Below, piece after piece: positions 35,770-44,963 of a DNA stretch of 64,000 nucleotides. Source of the stretch: Streptomyces sp. NBC_00569. Its GTDB lineage: Bacteria; Actinomycetota; Actinomycetes; Streptomycetales; Streptomycetaceae. Under the pieces are notes generated by a model, which saw nothing but the letters and a program-made list of their open reading frames with translations, did not search any database and was not told the origin of the DNA. The stretch is taken from positions 6,804,001 to 6,868,000 of the forward strand of contig NZ_CP107783.1 of assembly GCF_036345255.1 (NCBI RefSeq), written 5' to 3'. The position numbers and the translations under genes were made by a program. Position 1 is the first letter of the stretch, and each line of letters opens with the position of its first letter.

Positions 35770-36828
35770 CTATCCGCGCAGGAAACTCACGATTCCGTCA
35801 GACATCCCCTGCGCCGCCTTCTGCCGCCACGCGCCGCTCGTCAGCAGGGCCGCGTCCTTCGCGTCGCGCATGTTGCCGCACTCGATGAACACCTTCGGCC
35901 GGGTGGAGAGGTTGAGGCCTCCCAGGTCCTTGCGCACGTCGAGGCCGGTGCCCCCGCCGATGTAGTTCGAGGGGGCCGAGCCCGTGGCGCGCAGGAAGTT
36001 GCCCGCGACGCGCTCGCCGAGGTCGCGCGAGGGGCCGGCGATCGCCGTGGTGTCGGCGGAACCGGACTTCACGGATGCGGGAAGGATCACATGGAAGCCG
36101 CGGTTGCCCGCCGCGGAGCCGTCGGCGTGCACGGAGATCACCGCGTCCGCGTGGGCCTTGTTGCCGATCCGGGCGCGCTCGTCCACGCACGGGCCCCAGG
36201 AGCGGTCGCCGTTCTGGGTCAACTCGACGGTGGCGCCCTGCTGTTGGAGCAGGGTGCGCAGCCGGCGCGAGACGTCGAGGGTGAACTGGGCCTCGGTGTA
36301 ACCGGCGTTGGTCGACGTGCCCGTCGTATCGCACTCCTTGCGGTTCGTCCCGATGTCGACGAGCCGGTTGATCTCCGTGGTGTGCCGGAAGTTGCCCGGA
36401 TTGTGACCCGGGTCGATGACGACGACCTTGCCCTTGAGGGGGCCGGATCCGGCGGGCTTCGAGGAGGAGGCGGGCGCCTTCGACTTCGAGGGGGTGGCGC
36501 TCGGCGACCCGTCGCCCTTCTTGCCGTCGTCGGACTTCGACGGGGAGGGGGACGTCGTGTCCGCCCCCGCCGTCGACGACTGGCTCGCGGCGGGCAGCGT
36601 CTTCGCGGGCTCGTTCTCGCCCGGGCCGCCCGCCACCTGCCAGATCAGCCACCCGGCGAGAGCCGTCGGAACGAGCGCGGCGAGCGTCACGGTCAGCGGA
36701 CCGCCGCTGAACCGGCGCGGCCGCCGGGGGCCGTCCCCGTCGCCGTCGATGAAACCGTCGCTGTCCGGACCTACGTATGACACGTGGGTGAGCCTAACGG
36801 TCGGAGCCGGTGACCGGGGCTCGGACAC
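35770..36828 (-). CDS. N-acetylmuramoyl-L-alanine amidase (Amidase_3)
   Basis: A 352-residue membrane-anchored amidase. One helix (PLTVTLAALVPTALAGWLIWQV) near residues 44-65 is followed by a Ser/Pro/Lys linker, then the zinc amidase domain. Metal and catalytic residues are in VVVIDPGHNPGN, the Glu of TTEINR, SVHADGS and KVFIECGNM. It cleaves the amide between MurNAc and L-Ala outside the cell. Start GTG 36828 has GGGAG nearby; GTG 36783 (15 residues shorter) is possible. Stop and neighbouring stop are 10 bp from the methyltransferase gene on the same strand. Confidence 0.88.
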   Translation of the reverse strand: MSEPRSPAPTVRLTHVSYVGPDSDGFIDGDGDGPRRPRRFSGGPLTVTLAALVPTALAGWLIWQVAGGPGENEPAKTLPAASQSSTAGADTTSPSPSKSDDGKKGDGSPSATPSKSKAPASSSKPAGSGPLKGKVVVIDPGHNPGNFRHTTEINRLVDIGTNRKECDTTGTSTNAGYTEAQFTLDVSRRLRTLLQQQGATVELTQNGDRSWGPCVDERARIGNKAHADAVISVHADGSAAGNRGFHVILPASVKSGSADTTAIAGPSRDLGERVAGNFLRATGSAPSNYIGGGTGLDVRKDLGGLNLSTRPKVFIECGNMRDAKDAALLTSGAWRQKAAQGMSDGIVSFLRG

Positions 36829-36837
36829 CGGCTCCCG

Positions 36838-37488
36838 TCAGATCCCGGGGCCTGTCCGGCGCAGGACGCGGAGGGAGTCCGTGGCCGAGACCTCGGTGAA
36901 CGCGCCGGATTCCAGAGCTCTGAGGTAGACGCGGTACGGGGCCTGGCCCGTCCACTCGTCGATCTTGACCGGGAACACGTCGTGGATGAGGAGGAGGCCG
37001 CCCTCGGCGACGTGCGGTGCCCAGCCCTCGTAGTCGGCCGTGGCGTGCTCGTCGGTGTGGCCGCCGTCGATGAAGACGAGGCCGAGCGGGCCGCCCCAGA
37101 CGGCGGCGACCTGCGGGGAGCGGCCCACCAGGGCGATGACGTGGTCCTCCAGGCCGGCCGCGTGCAGCGTGCGCCGGAACGTGGGGAGGGTGTCCATGCG
37201 GCCGACGACCGGGTCGACGGTCTCCGGGTCGTGGTAGTCCCAGCCCGGCTGCTGCTCCTCGCTGCCGCGGTGGTGGTCCACGGTGAGCGCGCTCACCCCG
37301 GCCTGGCGGGCCGCGTCGGCGAGCAGGATCGTGGAGCGCCCGCAGTACGTGCCGACCTCCAGGAGCGGGAGCCCGAGCGTGGCGGCCTCGGCGGCGGCCG
37401 CGTAGAGCGCCAGCCCTTCGCCGAGAGGCATGAACCCCTTGGCGGCCTCGAAGGCGGCGAGGATCTCCGGCTTGGGCGCCGCGCTCAT
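36838..37488 (-). CDS. Class I SAM-dependent methyltransferase
   Basis: A 216-residue protein of the Methyltransf_24 type. Motif I is LLEVGTYCGRSTILLADAA; LVFIDGGHTDEHATADYEGW and GGLLLIHDVFP follow the expected order. Substrate unknown. ATG 37488 follows AGGGGAACCC; the frame open to 37527 is less likely. It ends 10 bp before the amidase start region on the same strand, so the two may be cotranscribed. Confidence 0.82.
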   Translation of the reverse strand: MSAAPKPEILAAFEAAKGFMPLGEGLALYAAAAEAATLGLPLLEVGTYCGRSTILLADAARQAGVSALTVDHHRGSEEQQPGWDYHDPETVDPVVGRMDTLPTFRRTLHAAGLEDHVIALVGRSPQVAAVWGGPLGLVFIDGGHTDEHATADYEGWAPHVAEGGLLLIHDVFPVKIDEWTGQAPYRVYLRALESGAFTEVSATDSLRVLRRTGPGI

Positions 37489-37610
37489 GGGTTCCCCTGT
37501 CCTAGGCATGTGTACAAGGCCGCCCATGCTGCCGTACGCCCCCGTCGCTGGGTGCGGCGGGGGCGTACGGGGGGTGAGCCCGGGTCAGGGGCGATCGGGG
37601 GAGCCGCGGG

Positions 37611-38936
37611 TCAGCAGCTCTGCCAGAGACGGGTCATGACGCGGACGCCGAACCGCAGACCCTCCAGCGGGACGCGCTCGTCCACGCCGTGGAAGAGGCG
37701 GCCGTAGTCCAGGTCGTGCGGCAGCTTGAGGCCCTTGAAGCCGAAGCAGCGGATGTCCAGCTTGGTGAAGGCCTTGGCGTCGGTGCCGCCCGGGTTGCAG
37801 TACGGGACCGGGTGGCCGTCGGGGTCCTCGGCGCGCACGGCCTCACACATGGCGTCGACGAGCGGGCCGTCGAACGTCGTCTCCATGGCGATGTCGTGGT
37901 TGACCCACTCGCGCCGCACGGACGGCAGGAGCAACTCGTCGATGGTGTCGACGAGTTCCTGCTCGTGGCCGGGCAGGAAGCGGCCGTCGACGCGGGCGGT
38001 GGCCTTACCGGGGATGACGTTCGTCTGGTAGCCGGCGGTGAACATGGTGGGGTTCGCGGAGTTGCGGAGCACCACCTGCATGAAGTCGGCGACCGGTCCC
38101 AGCTTGGCGAGCTCGGCGTCGAGGTCGTCGGCCTCGAAGTCGATCTTCACGCCCTTGAGTTCGGCGGCCTCCGCCAGCAGCGCCCGTACGGGCTCGATGA
38201 GGCGGATCGGGAACGTGTGGCGGCCGATGCGGGTGAGGGACTCGGAGAGGTCCGTGACCGCGTTCTCGTCGTTGGGGGAGGAGCCGTGGCCGGCCCGGCC
38301 CGTCGCCGTGAGCTCCATCCAGGCCATGCCGCGCTGGGCGTTCTCGATCGGGTAGATGCGCTGTGTGTCGTCGAGCGCGTACGAGAATCCGCCGCCCTCG
38401 CCGATCGCCTCGGTGACGCCCGCGAAGAGCTCCGGGTGGTGCTCGACGAGCCAGTGCGCGCCGAACGTGCCGCCCGCCTCCTCGTCGGCGAGGAACGCGA
38501 GGACGATCTCCCGCGAGGGGCGGGTGCCGGTGCGGGCGAAATGGCGGGCGGTGGCCAGCATCACGGCCACCGTGTCCTTCATGTCGATCGCGCCGCGGCC
38601 CCACAGGTAGCCGTCGCGGATCTCGCCGGAGAAGGGCGGCACCTGCCACTCGGCGGCGTCGGCGGGCACGACGTCGAGGTGGCCGTGCACGAGGAGGGCG
38701 CCGCGGGTGCTGTCCGCGCCGGGGATACGGGCGATGACGTTCGCCCGGCCCGGCGCGCTCTCGACGAGGGTCGAGTCGATGCCGGCCTCGGCGAGACGGG
38801 CCACGACCCAGTCGGCGCAGGCGCGCTCGTCGCTCGTCGGGTTGGACGTGTCGAAGCGGATCAGCTCCGCGCACAGTCCGACGACCTCGGCCTGGGCCTC
38901 TTCGGATGCGGGGGTCAGGGCGCCGGGGGTGTTCAT
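37611..38936 (-). CDS. M20-family metallopeptidase / amidohydrolase
   Basis: A 441-residue zinc hydrolase of the M20/M25/M40 family. Zinc and catalytic residues are in LLVHGHLDVVP, LWGRGAIDMKD, LAFLADEEAGG and the C-terminal RLFHGVDERVP; the dimerisation lid lies between. Members hydrolyse dipeptides, N-acyl amino acids or carbamoyl compounds. ATG 38936 overlaps the permease stop by 4 nt. In this operon it would act on whatever the NCS1 permease imports. Confidence 0.9.
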   Translation of the reverse strand: MNTPGALTPASEEAQAEVVGLCAELIRFDTSNPTSDERACADWVVARLAEAGIDSTLVESAPGRANVIARIPGADSTRGALLVHGHLDVVPADAAEWQVPPFSGEIRDGYLWGRGAIDMKDTVAVMLATARHFARTGTRPSREIVLAFLADEEAGGTFGAHWLVEHHPELFAGVTEAIGEGGGFSYALDDTQRIYPIENAQRGMAWMELTATGRAGHGSSPNDENAVTDLSESLTRIGRHTFPIRLIEPVRALLAEAAELKGVKIDFEADDLDAELAKLGPVADFMQVVLRNSANPTMFTAGYQTNVIPGKATARVDGRFLPGHEQELVDTIDELLLPSVRREWVNHDIAMETTFDGPLVDAMCEAVRAEDPDGHPVPYCNPGGTDAKAFTKLDIRCFGFKGLKLPHDLDYGRLFHGVDERVPLEGLRFGVRVMTRLWQSC

Positions 38937-40306
38937 GCCGCTCCCACGGGGGTCGCTTCGGGGGCGGCGGGGACGGTGTCCTCGTCGTCCAGGGTGGAGG
39001 TGCCGTACGGCCGCACGAGGCCGAGGAGGCCGAGGACGGAGTACAGGAGGAAGGCGGTGGCGAGCGAGTTGAGCGCCGGGATGCCGACGGTCACGTACTT
39101 GCCGACGCAGAACGCGGCGACCCAGATCACGATCGACAGGGGCACCCAGGTCGGCGACGACGCGGGCAGTGTCCCCGCCTCGCGGGTCTCGTCGAGCGGC
39201 TTGCGCATGCGCCGGACGACCCAGTACTCGGCCACGATGATGCCGCCGATGGGCGGGATGGCGACGCCGAGCACGGACAGGAACTCGGTGAAGTGGGTCA
39301 TGATGCCGACGGCCGAGAGCAGGGTGCCCGCGAGGCCGAGCGCGACGGTGACGGCGCCGCGGTGCAGGCGCTTGCCGAAGACGACCTGGAAGAAGTTGAC
39401 GACACCGAGCGAGGAGCCGTACAGGTTCCAGTCGTTGATCTTCGCGGTGGACATCAGGACCACGATCACACCGAAGGCGCCCGAGGTGGAGAGCACGATG
39501 TGCGACACCTCGCTGGACTTCACCAGGTGGCCGAGCAGCACGCCCGTGAGGCCGACGATGTACTCGGAGAGGATCATCGACGAGGCGCTCTGCAGGAAGA
39601 CGTGCGAGCCCTTGCGGTTGTAGCGGGTCATCTCGGGGGAGACGATCGCGCCGGTCATGTAGCCGCCCGCGATGGCGGTGGCCGCGACGGCGAGCGGGAT
39701 CGTCTGCCCCGGCGCCGGCGAGCTGATCAGGTCGCCGATGGAGTGGTCCATCAGGGCGTTCGTGACCGACCAGGCGACCAGGGCGAAGAACAGCGGCGTG
39801 ACGATCTTCGCGAAGAGCGCCATGTAGCGGAAGCCGAAGATGACCAGGACCGTGATGGCGAGACCCGCGGCCACGCACCACACCCACGACGGGCCGCCGA
39901 CGAGCGCGGACACGCTGTTGCCGAAGATCGTGTTCTGCACGCCGAACCAGCCGACGAGGCTGACGGCGATGACGAAGCTGACCAGGGCGGAGCCGTTGCG
40001 GCCGAAGCCGATCCAGCGGGTCAGCATCGGGGTCGCGAGGCCCTCGCGCATACCGGCCAGGCCGATCGCGAAGATCACCACTTCGAGGATGACCGCGCCG
40101 AGCGTGAAGGCAAGGAACGCGTTCCCGAAGGTCATGCCGACGCCGATGGTGGCGCCCAGCGTGAACTGCGAAATGGATCCCGACTGGGCGAGCCACTGGA
40201 GCAGCATCGTCCAGAAGCCGAGGCGCTGGTCGCGCGGGACGCGGGAGAGCGAGTAGTCGTCGCTGCCCAGGTTCTTGCCCGGCTTCTCGGCTGTGGTGGC
40301 GGTCAT
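38933..40306 (-). CDS. NCS1 cytosine/purine-type permease
   Basis: A 457-residue, 12-helix transporter of the nucleobase:cation symporter 1 family. It shows LQWLAQSGSISQFTLGATIGVGMTF, GWFGVQNTIFGNSV and SPEMTRYNRKGSHVF, which resemble CodB-type permeases. The neighbours are a peptidase-like hydrolase and a DUF1177 protein rather than pyrimidine enzymes, so the substrate may be a hydantoin, a cyclic dipeptide or another small heterocycle. It overlaps genes on both sides by 4 nt. Confidence 0.88.
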   Translation of the reverse strand: MTATTAEKPGKNLGSDDYSLSRVPRDQRLGFWTMLLQWLAQSGSISQFTLGATIGVGMTFGNAFLAFTLGAVILEVVIFAIGLAGMREGLATPMLTRWIGFGRNGSALVSFVIAVSLVGWFGVQNTIFGNSVSALVGGPSWVWCVAAGLAITVLVIFGFRYMALFAKIVTPLFFALVAWSVTNALMDHSIGDLISSPAPGQTIPLAVAATAIAGGYMTGAIVSPEMTRYNRKGSHVFLQSASSMILSEYIVGLTGVLLGHLVKSSEVSHIVLSTSGAFGVIVVLMSTAKINDWNLYGSSLGVVNFFQVVFGKRLHRGAVTVALGLAGTLLSAVGIMTHFTEFLSVLGVAIPPIGGIIVAEYWVVRRMRKPLDETREAGTLPASSPTWVPLSIVIWVAAFCVGKYVTVGIPALNSLATAFLLYSVLGLLGLVRPYGTSTLDDEDTVPAAPEATPVGAA

Positions 40307-41268
40307 GAGGACTCCCGGGGCTCACGGCTCTCACGGCCGAGCGTCTGAAGGTGGGACAGGGAGCCGTAGCGGCTCACGAGGTTGTCGAACTCCGCCTCGT
40401 CGTGGAAGTCGAGGCGGCCGCCCCCGTACGCCTTGGCCGTCTCGACGGCGAAGCGTGCGGCACTGGCGATGTCGGTCTCATGGCTCGCGCCGGTCTGGCA
40501 GCCGGGGACCGCGGCGGCCGAGGTGACCGCGAGGCCGACGACCGGAGCGGGCGTCGCCGTGGCCGGCTGGAGGATCGAATTGATGTGATGTGCACCGTTA
40601 CCGTACGGCGTGATGTCCTGGGTGGTCACCGGGTATGTGACCAAGGGCTCACCCGTGACGACCGCGAGCAGCTCGCCGAGCGCCTCGCTGACCCGCAGCA
40701 CCCACCCCTCCTTGACGGTGGGGGACAGGGCCAGGCCCTTGTGGTTGATGATCCGGTTGCCCTTGGTGGTGTCGATGGAGAGCACGGCCTCCATCTCGCC
40801 GGTGACCTCGTGCCGGTTCATCGTGGCGATGTCGACCGGGGAGTCCATGAACGGGACCGGGTCGTGCGGCGCGGTCGGCGCGTCCGGGCAGATGTGCGTG
40901 GCGACGATGACGTCACCCGGCAGCACGTCGCCCTTGCGGCGCATGTCGAGCAGCTTGGCCGCGGTGGCGAGCGCGGCGGCGGCGCCGTCCGCGTCGGAGA
41001 CCAGACCCGTCATCTCGGGCCGGGCGCCTACGCCGCCGAGGCGGCCGACCACGCCGAGCGTGCGGGCCGAACCGCCGCTCGTACGTCCCGAGCTGCCCGG
41101 GATCCGTACCAGTACGAAGTCGGTCGAGCCGCGCTCGCCGGTGACGGTGGTGACCGCGGCGCCGGAGCCCTGAGGGCCCGCGACCGAGTCGAGGTACTCC
41201 ACGGCACGTTTGCCGTCGGCGTTCGGGTCGTCGAGGAGTTCGACGACGTCAAGGACGTACTTCAGCAT
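40303..41268 (-). CDS. DUF1177 family protein
   Basis: A 321-residue soluble protein. DUF1177 features visible are MLKYVLDVVELLDDPNADG, VATHICPDAPT, FMDSPVDIATMNRHEV, LSIDTTKGNRIINHKG and the late GCQTGASHETDIASAARFA. The conserved His, Asp and Cys residues suggest a metal-dependent hydrolase, but no member's reaction is known to me. First gene of the operon DUF1177-permease-M20; ATG 41268 has GAGAGG 8 nt upstream. Divergent from the IclR regulator. Confidence 0.85.
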   Translation of the reverse strand: MLKYVLDVVELLDDPNADGKRAVEYLDSVAGPQGSGAAVTTVTGERGSTDFVLVRIPGSSGRTSGGSARTLGVVGRLGGVGARPEMTGLVSDADGAAAALATAAKLLDMRRKGDVLPGDVIVATHICPDAPTAPHDPVPFMDSPVDIATMNRHEVTGEMEAVLSIDTTKGNRIINHKGLALSPTVKEGWVLRVSEALGELLAVVTGEPLVTYPVTTQDITPYGNGAHHINSILQPATATPAPVVGLAVTSAAAVPGCQTGASHETDIASAARFAVETAKAYGGGRLDFHDEAEFDNLVSRYGSLSHLQTLGRESREPRESS

Positions 41269-41329
41269 TGGGCGGCCTCTCTCGCTCCCGACACTCACTC
41301 CAGGTCGGGTGGTGCTGACAGCAGATTCG

Positions 41330-41402
41330 GGATCGGTTAGCGTTGTCGGCAACTGTTTCCCGTTATCTGCAATTAAGGTCTGCATGCTGAGATGCGCAGA
41401 TC
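41330..41402. promoter_or_regulatory. Divergent promoter region, candidate IclR operators
   Basis: The AT-rich part of the 149-bp gap between the DUF1177 operon and the IclR gene. It contains GTTGTCGGCAAC at about 41343-41354 (4+4+4 dyad) and an imperfect dyad CTGCAT...ATGCGCAG at about 41382-41401. IclR proteins commonly bind such divergent regions. No box is decisive. Confidence 0.45.
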
Positions 41403-41417
41403 TTGAGAGGTGTGGCG

Positions 41418-42239
41418 ATGAGTGAGATCCCGCTGGACCGCAGGACGCCCACCGGCGCGCTGCAGACGGTCGACCGGGCCCTGCTCGTGCTGCTCGCCTT
41501 CGAGCGGACGCGGCCGGACTGGGGCGTGACCGAGATCGCGGCGGAGTTCGGCTGGGACACCTCGGTGGCGCAGCGGCTCCTGTCCACGCTCGCCGGACGC
41601 GGCTTCCTGGTCTCCGACCCGGCGACGCGCCGCTACCGGATGGGCCCCGCCGTGCTGCGGCTCGGCCGGATGTGGGAGCGCTCGGGCTCACTCGAACTGC
41701 TCGCCGCGCCCGTCCTCGAGGAGCTGGGACGGGCGACGGGCGACACCGTCCTGTTCTGTCTGCCGGACAGCTTCCACATGCGCTGCGTCGCGGCCGTCGA
41801 GGGCGTGTCGGGGCCGCTGCGCTACTACCCGCTGGTCGGCGAGCTGTATCCGGCGCACGCCGGAGCCACCAGCAAGTCGTTCTACGCGTTCCTGCCCGAC
41901 GAGCAGCGTCACCGGCTCTTCCGCGGCCGCCCCATGGCCCGCTTCACCGACCGCACGGTCACCGACCCGGACGAGCTGGAGCGGGAGCTGGTGCAGGTGC
42001 GCGCCCAGGGATACGCCTGGACGGTCGGCGAGTACGACGCCGGGATCGCGACGGTCGCCGTGCCGGTCTTCCTGGGCCGCGAGCCCTACGGCAGCCTCAG
42101 CCTCGGCGGCGCCAAGGAGCGCTTCGCCGACGGGATCGAGGGCCGGCTCGACGCCCTGCGCAAGGCGGCGAGCCTGCTGGAGAAGCGGCTCACCCATCCC
42201 CCGCAGCGCACGCGCAAGCCGCGCGGCCCGCAGTCCTGA
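41418..42239 (+). CDS. IclR-family transcriptional regulator
   Basis: A 273-residue regulator. The N-terminal winged HTH spans about residues 15-80 (LQTVDRALLVLLAFERTRPDWGVTEIAAEFG then SVAQRLLSTLAGRGFL), and the C-terminal effector domain has GATSKSFYAFLP and VGEYDAGIATVAVPVF. It is divergent from the DUF1177-permease-M20 operon and followed by peptidase E, so it most likely controls this set in response to its substrate. ATG 41418 has GAGAGG 7 nt upstream. The stop codon lies in the first unit of an 8-bp tandem repeat. Confidence 0.9.
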   Translation: MSEIPLDRRTPTGALQTVDRALLVLLAFERTRPDWGVTEIAAEFGWDTSVAQRLLSTLAGRGFLVSDPATRRYRMGPAVLRLGRMWERSGSLELLAAPVLEELGRATGDTVLFCLPDSFHMRCVAAVEGVSGPLRYYPLVGELYPAHAGATSKSFYAFLPDEQRHRLFRGRPMARFTDRTVTDPDELERELVQVRAQGYAWTVGEYDAGIATVAVPVFLGREPYGSLSLGGAKERFADGIEGRLDALRKAASLLEKRLTHPPQRTRKPRGPQS

Positions 42240-42300
42240 AGTCCTGAAGTCCTGAAGTCCCCAGGTCCTGAAGTCCCATGTCCTGAAGCCCTCCAGCCCT
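42232..42300. repeat. 8-bp tandem repeat overlapping the IclR stop codon
   Basis: AGTCCTGA is repeated three times exactly (42232-42255), then in degenerate copies with the same period (AGTCCCCA, GGTCCTGA, AGTCCCAT and on). The first unit supplies the TGA stop of the IclR gene. Confidence 0.85.
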
Positions 42301-42345
42301 GCCCCCGGCCCTGAAGTGCCGAGCCACCCCTGAGGAGTTACTCCC

Positions 42346-43074
42346 TTGAATCTGCTGCTGCTCTCCAACTCCACCCAGTACGGCCGCGGTTACCTCGCGC
42401 ACGCCCTGGACACCGTCAGCGGCTTCCTGCCCCCGAAGGCCCGGCTCGCGTTCGTGCCGTACGCCCTCGCGGACCACGACACGTACACGGACCGGGTGCG
42501 GGGCGCGCTCGAAGGTGCCGGGATCGGCGTGCGCGGTGTGCACGAGGGCGACGACCCGGTGGCCGAACTCGCCGCCGCCGACGCCGTGTTCATCGGAGGC
42601 GGCAACTCCTTCCGGCTGCTGAGCGCGCTCTACCGCACCGGCCTGCGCGACGCCCTGATCAAGGCGGTCGGCGGCGGCCTGCCCTACATGGGCGCGAGCG
42701 CCGGCACGAACATGGCGGCGCCCAGCCTGCGCACGAGCAACGACATGCCGATCGTGCAGCCCCCGTCGTTCGAGGCGCTCGGCCTCGTCCCCTTCCAGAT
42801 CAACCCGCACTACCTGGACCCGGACCCGGCCTCCACGCACAAGGGCGAGACCCGCGAGGAGCGTCTCACCGAGTTCCTCGAGGAGAACGACGTGCCGGTG
42901 CTCGGCCTGCGTGAGGGGTCCTGGCTGCGGGTGAACGGAGAACGCGCCGCGGTTCAGGGCGAGCGTGCTGCCCGCCTCTTCACCCGCGACGCGTCCCCGA
43001 AGGAGCTGCCGGTCGGCTCCGATGTCTCCGAACTGCTCAGCTGTGAGCCGCGGTTCGACTCTCCTGTGCGATGA
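42346..43074 (+). CDS. pepE: Peptidase E (alpha-aspartyl dipeptidase, S51)
   Basis: A 242-residue serine peptidase of family S51. The nucleophile Ser is in YMGASAGTNMA near residue 120, preceded by the oxyanion loop VFIGGGNSF; INPHYLDP carries the His, and the order matches E. coli PepE. PepE splits Asp-Xaa dipeptides in the cytoplasm. TTG 42346 has GAGGAG 9 nt upstream. Its last 38 bp overlap the 3' end of the convergent MFS gene. Confidence 0.88.
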   Translation: MNLLLLSNSTQYGRGYLAHALDTVSGFLPPKARLAFVPYALADHDTYTDRVRGALEGAGIGVRGVHEGDDPVAELAAADAVFIGGGNSFRLLSALYRTGLRDALIKAVGGGLPYMGASAGTNMAAPSLRTSNDMPIVQPPSFEALGLVPFQINPHYLDPDPASTHKGETREERLTEFLEENDVPVLGLREGSWLRVNGERAAVQGERAARLFTRDASPKELPVGSDVSELLSCEPRFDSPVR

Positions 43075-44794
43075 GTTCCAGGGCCAGGTCGACGTCGACC
43101 GGCCGGTCCTCGCCGTGGTGCGTCGCAGCGGAGGCCCGCGGCGCGTGCCCGGCGGCGGTGGCGGCCAGCACGTACGAGCCGCCGGCCGGGACCTCCAGGG
43201 CGTAACGGCCCTCGTGGTCGGTGAGCGCGGCGCCCGCCTGGCGGCCGCGCCGGTCGATCAGCGTGACCTTGGCCCGGGCGACGGGCAGGCCCGCCGCGTC
43301 GAGGACCTGCCCGCGGAATCCCCCGAGGACCGCCTCGGCGCGCTCCAGTGCCGCGTCCTCCTCGCTGCTGGCGCGCAGCTGCGGCTTGGTCGCCTGCCGC
43401 TGCCTCGGCAGGAAGACGGCGAGCAGGACGCCCATGGCGACCGCGCCGGTGGCGATGAGGAACGAGATGTGGAAGCCGTGCATGGTGGGTACGGCCGCGC
43501 CGCCGACGTGGTTCGCCGTGTTGGCGAGGACCATGCCGATCACGGCGCTCGACACCGAGGTGCCGATGGACCGCATCAGGGTGTTGAGGCCGTTGGCCGC
43601 ACCCGTCTCGGACGCGTCGACGGCGCCGATGATCAGGGCGGGCAGTGAGGAGTACGCGAGTCCGATGCCGGCGCCCACGACCACCGAGATGACGATGGTC
43701 TGCCAGGCGGCGCTCATCAGGCCGAGGCCGGCGCCGTAGCCGATCGCGATGATCAGCATGCCGAGGATCAGGGTGATCTTCGGGCCGTACTTCGCCGAGA
43801 GGCGCGCGTACACGGGGGCCGTGAACATCATCGTGAGGCCGAGCGGCGCCACGCACAGGCCCGCGACGACCATCGACTGGCCGAGGCCGTAGCCGGTCGC
43901 CTTCGGGAGCTGGAGGAGCTGCGGGAGGACGAGCGAGATCGCGTAGAAGGCGACACCGACCATGATCGAGGCGAGGTTGGTGAGGAGCACCTCGCGCCGG
44001 GCCGTGGTGCGCAGGTCCACGAGCGGGGCCTTGAGCTTCAGCTCCATCACGCCCCACAGCACGAGCACGACGAAGGCCGCGCCGAACAGGCCGAGCGTCG
44101 TCGGGTCGGTCCAGCCCCAGTCGCTGCCCTTGGTGATCGGCAGCAGGAAGAGGACGAGCCCGGCGGACAGGCCGAGCGCGCCGAGGACGTCGAAGCTGCC
44201 CTCGGCCTTGACGGAGCTCTCCGGGACGAAGAGGAGGGTGAGCAGGATCGCGACGACGCCGAGGCCCGCCGCGCCGAAGAAGAGGGCGTGCCAGTCGGCG
44301 TGCTGGGCCACGAGGGCCGCCAGCGGGAGCGCGAGTCCGCCGCCGACGCCGATGGAGGAGCTCATCAGGGCCATCGCGGACCCGAGCTTCTCGCGCGGCA
44401 GCTCGTCGCGCATCAGGCCGATGCCGAGGGGGATGGCGCCCATGGCGAAGCCCTGGAGGGCGCGTCCCACGATCATCACGAGGAGATCGCTGGTGAAGCC
44501 CGCGACGAGCGAGCCGACGACCATGACCGCGAGGCTGGTGAGCAGCATCCGGCGCTTGCCGTAGAGGTCGCCGAGGCGGCCCATGATCGGCGTGGAGACG
44601 GCGCCCGCGAGGAGGGTCGAGGTCATGACCCAGGTCGCGTTGGAGGGGGCGGTGCCGAGCAGGACCGGGAGGTCCTTGATGACCGGTACGAGAAGCGTCT
44701 GCATCACCGCGACGGTGATACCGGCGAAGGCGAGTACGGGGACGACTCCGCGTATTCCGCGTTGCGCGGTCGGCCGTTGGGTCGTCTGCGTCAT
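43037..44794 (-). CDS. DHA2 MFS transporter with carboxypeptidase-regulatory-like tail
   Basis: A 585-residue protein. Residues about 15-480 form a 14-helix DHA2 transporter (GRLGDLYGKRRMLL, GGGLALPLAALVAQ, YARLSAKYGPKITL). Residues about 500-575 form a beta-sandwich of the CarboxypepD_reg/Cna-B-like type: GFRGQVLDAAGLPVARAKVTLID, LTDHEGRYALEVPAGGSYVLA. Such domains are usually extracellular, but after an even number of helices this tail should be cytoplasmic. Substrate unknown. It is divergent from the FadE34-like gene and may share the operators between them. Confidence 0.85.
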   Translation of the reverse strand: MTQTTQRPTAQRGIRGVVPVLAFAGITVAVMQTLLVPVIKDLPVLLGTAPSNATWVMTSTLLAGAVSTPIMGRLGDLYGKRRMLLTSLAVMVVGSLVAGFTSDLLVMIVGRALQGFAMGAIPLGIGLMRDELPREKLGSAMALMSSSIGVGGGLALPLAALVAQHADWHALFFGAAGLGVVAILLTLLFVPESSVKAEGSFDVLGALGLSAGLVLFLLPITKGSDWGWTDPTTLGLFGAAFVVLVLWGVMELKLKAPLVDLRTTARREVLLTNLASIMVGVAFYAISLVLPQLLQLPKATGYGLGQSMVVAGLCVAPLGLTMMFTAPVYARLSAKYGPKITLILGMLIIAIGYGAGLGLMSAAWQTIVISVVVGAGIGLAYSSLPALIIGAVDASETGAANGLNTLMRSIGTSVSSAVIGMVLANTANHVGGAAVPTMHGFHISFLIATGAVAMGVLLAVFLPRQRQATKPQLRASSEEDAALERAEAVLGGFRGQVLDAAGLPVARAKVTLIDRRGRQAGAALTDHEGRYALEVPAGGSYVLAATAAGHAPRASAATHHGEDRPVDVDLALELIAQESRTAAHS

Positions 44795-44963
44795 TACGTA
44801 GTGCCTCCGGGGGCAGAGAGTTCAGGCGTCGCGCGGGCAGCGGGTTTCGCGCGTCGGGTACGTGCAAGCTGAACCCGTTACCTGGGGCGACTATTCCGAC
44901 GGGCGTCGTACAAGGGGAAGTCTTGAAGGTCTTTACCTTTTGATTACACGTCTCGCCCACTGT

